Source of the DNA: Carallia brachiata
Lineage: Eukaryota > Streptophyta > Magnoliopsida > Malpighiales > Rhizophoraceae
Length of the DNA: 64,000 bases
Assembly: GCA_021464245.1 (NCBI GenBank)
Contig: JADCRB010000024.1
Span: forward strand, 622,181-686,180
Direction of reading: 5' to 3'
The notes under the pieces were generated by a model, which was not told the origin of the DNA, did not search any database, and worked only from the letters and a program-made list of their open reading frames with translations. Positions 63,705 to 64,000 of the stretch are shown piece after piece (positions within the stretch are counted from its first letter, which is position 1; each line of letters begins with the position of its first letter). Made by a program: the position numbers and the translations under genes.

Positions 63705-63893
63705 GGGCTTGATTCACAACTTGCCGTGCGTAGTATCCTTAATGGTGTGCCAGATACCCATGCATATGTCAACCTAGTTAGAAGCTGCCAGGATTTTCTG
63801 CAGCGTGATTGGGCGGTTCGGGTGCAACATGTTTTCCGAGAAGGTAACAGGGTCGCTGACCATTTGGCAAATCATGCTCCACCAGCTTCCTAA
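63705..63893 (+). pseudogene. LINE RNase H-like C-terminal fragment
   Basis: The frame reads GLDSQLAVRSILNGVPDTHA, then VRSCQDFLQRDWAVRVQHVF and REGNRVADHLANHA before a TAA at 63891. This is the RVT_3-type RNase H end seen in plant non-LTR retrotransposons: the S of DS, then HVFREGN and VADHLA (the conserved aspartate of the last active-site motif). No reverse transcriptase is seen upstream, so the fragment is a 5'-truncated or decayed copy, although the window ends shortly after the stop. The following GC-richer sequence to 64000 is likely the LINE 3' UTR. Confidence 0.85.
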
Positions 63894-64000
63894 GCCTCCT
63901 TCGCAGGTGCAACAATTGCTATGGCAAGACTTAGTAGGGGTAGCTTGGCCCCGATTGCTCTCTTTGTAATTCTTTTCTTTTAGGCTGCTAGCCTTCCACT

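Overview
This window is nuclear DNA of a flowering plant. The genes carry GT-AG introns, the spacers are AT-rich and full of small transposons, and every recognisable protein has a eudicot-type relative. The flavour resembles Citrus or another woody rosid, but that is an impression from protein similarity and cannot be proved here.

Layout. 1-5.9 kb (+): the 3' two thirds of an ABCA-type ABC transporter gene, with 14 exons reconstructed in consistent phase. 6.9-7.5 kb: a hAT-like MITE. 7.8-9.3 kb: a small acidic ORF, an internal duplication and a decayed RING-finger relic. 10.1-13.0 kb (-): complete VPS29 (retromer). 15.3-15.9 kb (-): a PRE-type atypical HLH gene. 16-31 kb: gene-poor DNA with a second hAT-like MITE, fold-back elements and Harbinger-like MITEs. 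31.6-34 kb (+): an F-box/kelch gene with a reading-frame conflict near its N-terminus. 34-38.8 kb: no gene seen. 38.8-39.3 kb: a third hAT-like MITE. 39.6-40.5 kb (-): a class III chitinase pseudogene. 41.0-46.0 kb (+): a complete Ty1/copia retrotransposon with two LTRs and a 5-bp target duplication. 46.8 kb: an Au-like SINE. 48.9-49.6 kb (-): a broken pectinesterase-inhibitor-domain gene. 50.2-51.1 kb (-): a non-LTR retroelement insertion with a 15-bp target duplication. 51.9-54.1 kb (-): complete RPS9 with telo-box and site II promoter motifs. 54.4-56.1 kb: nested MITE-like inverted repeats. 57.0-58.8 kb (-): a complete bHLH47/POPEYE-type gene. 60-64 kb: fold-back repeats, a duplicated 220-bp repeat and the RNase H end of a LINE.

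The genes are functionally unrelated (lipid/ABC transport, retromer sorting, brassinosteroid-type growth control, F-box/kelch, ribosome, iron-deficiency regulation), as expected for a plant chromosome; there are no operons. I found no convincing novel system. The most informative material is the transposon record: three hAT-like MITEs with recognisable 8-bp target duplications, a copia element whose two LTRs differ by one base yet whose coding body is broken in several places, and two tiny poly(A)-tail-only insertions with perfect 12- and 14-bp target duplications. Single-base indels recur in the kelch, chitinase, pectinesterase and copia loci while five multi-exon genes are intact, so each lesion should be checked against reads.
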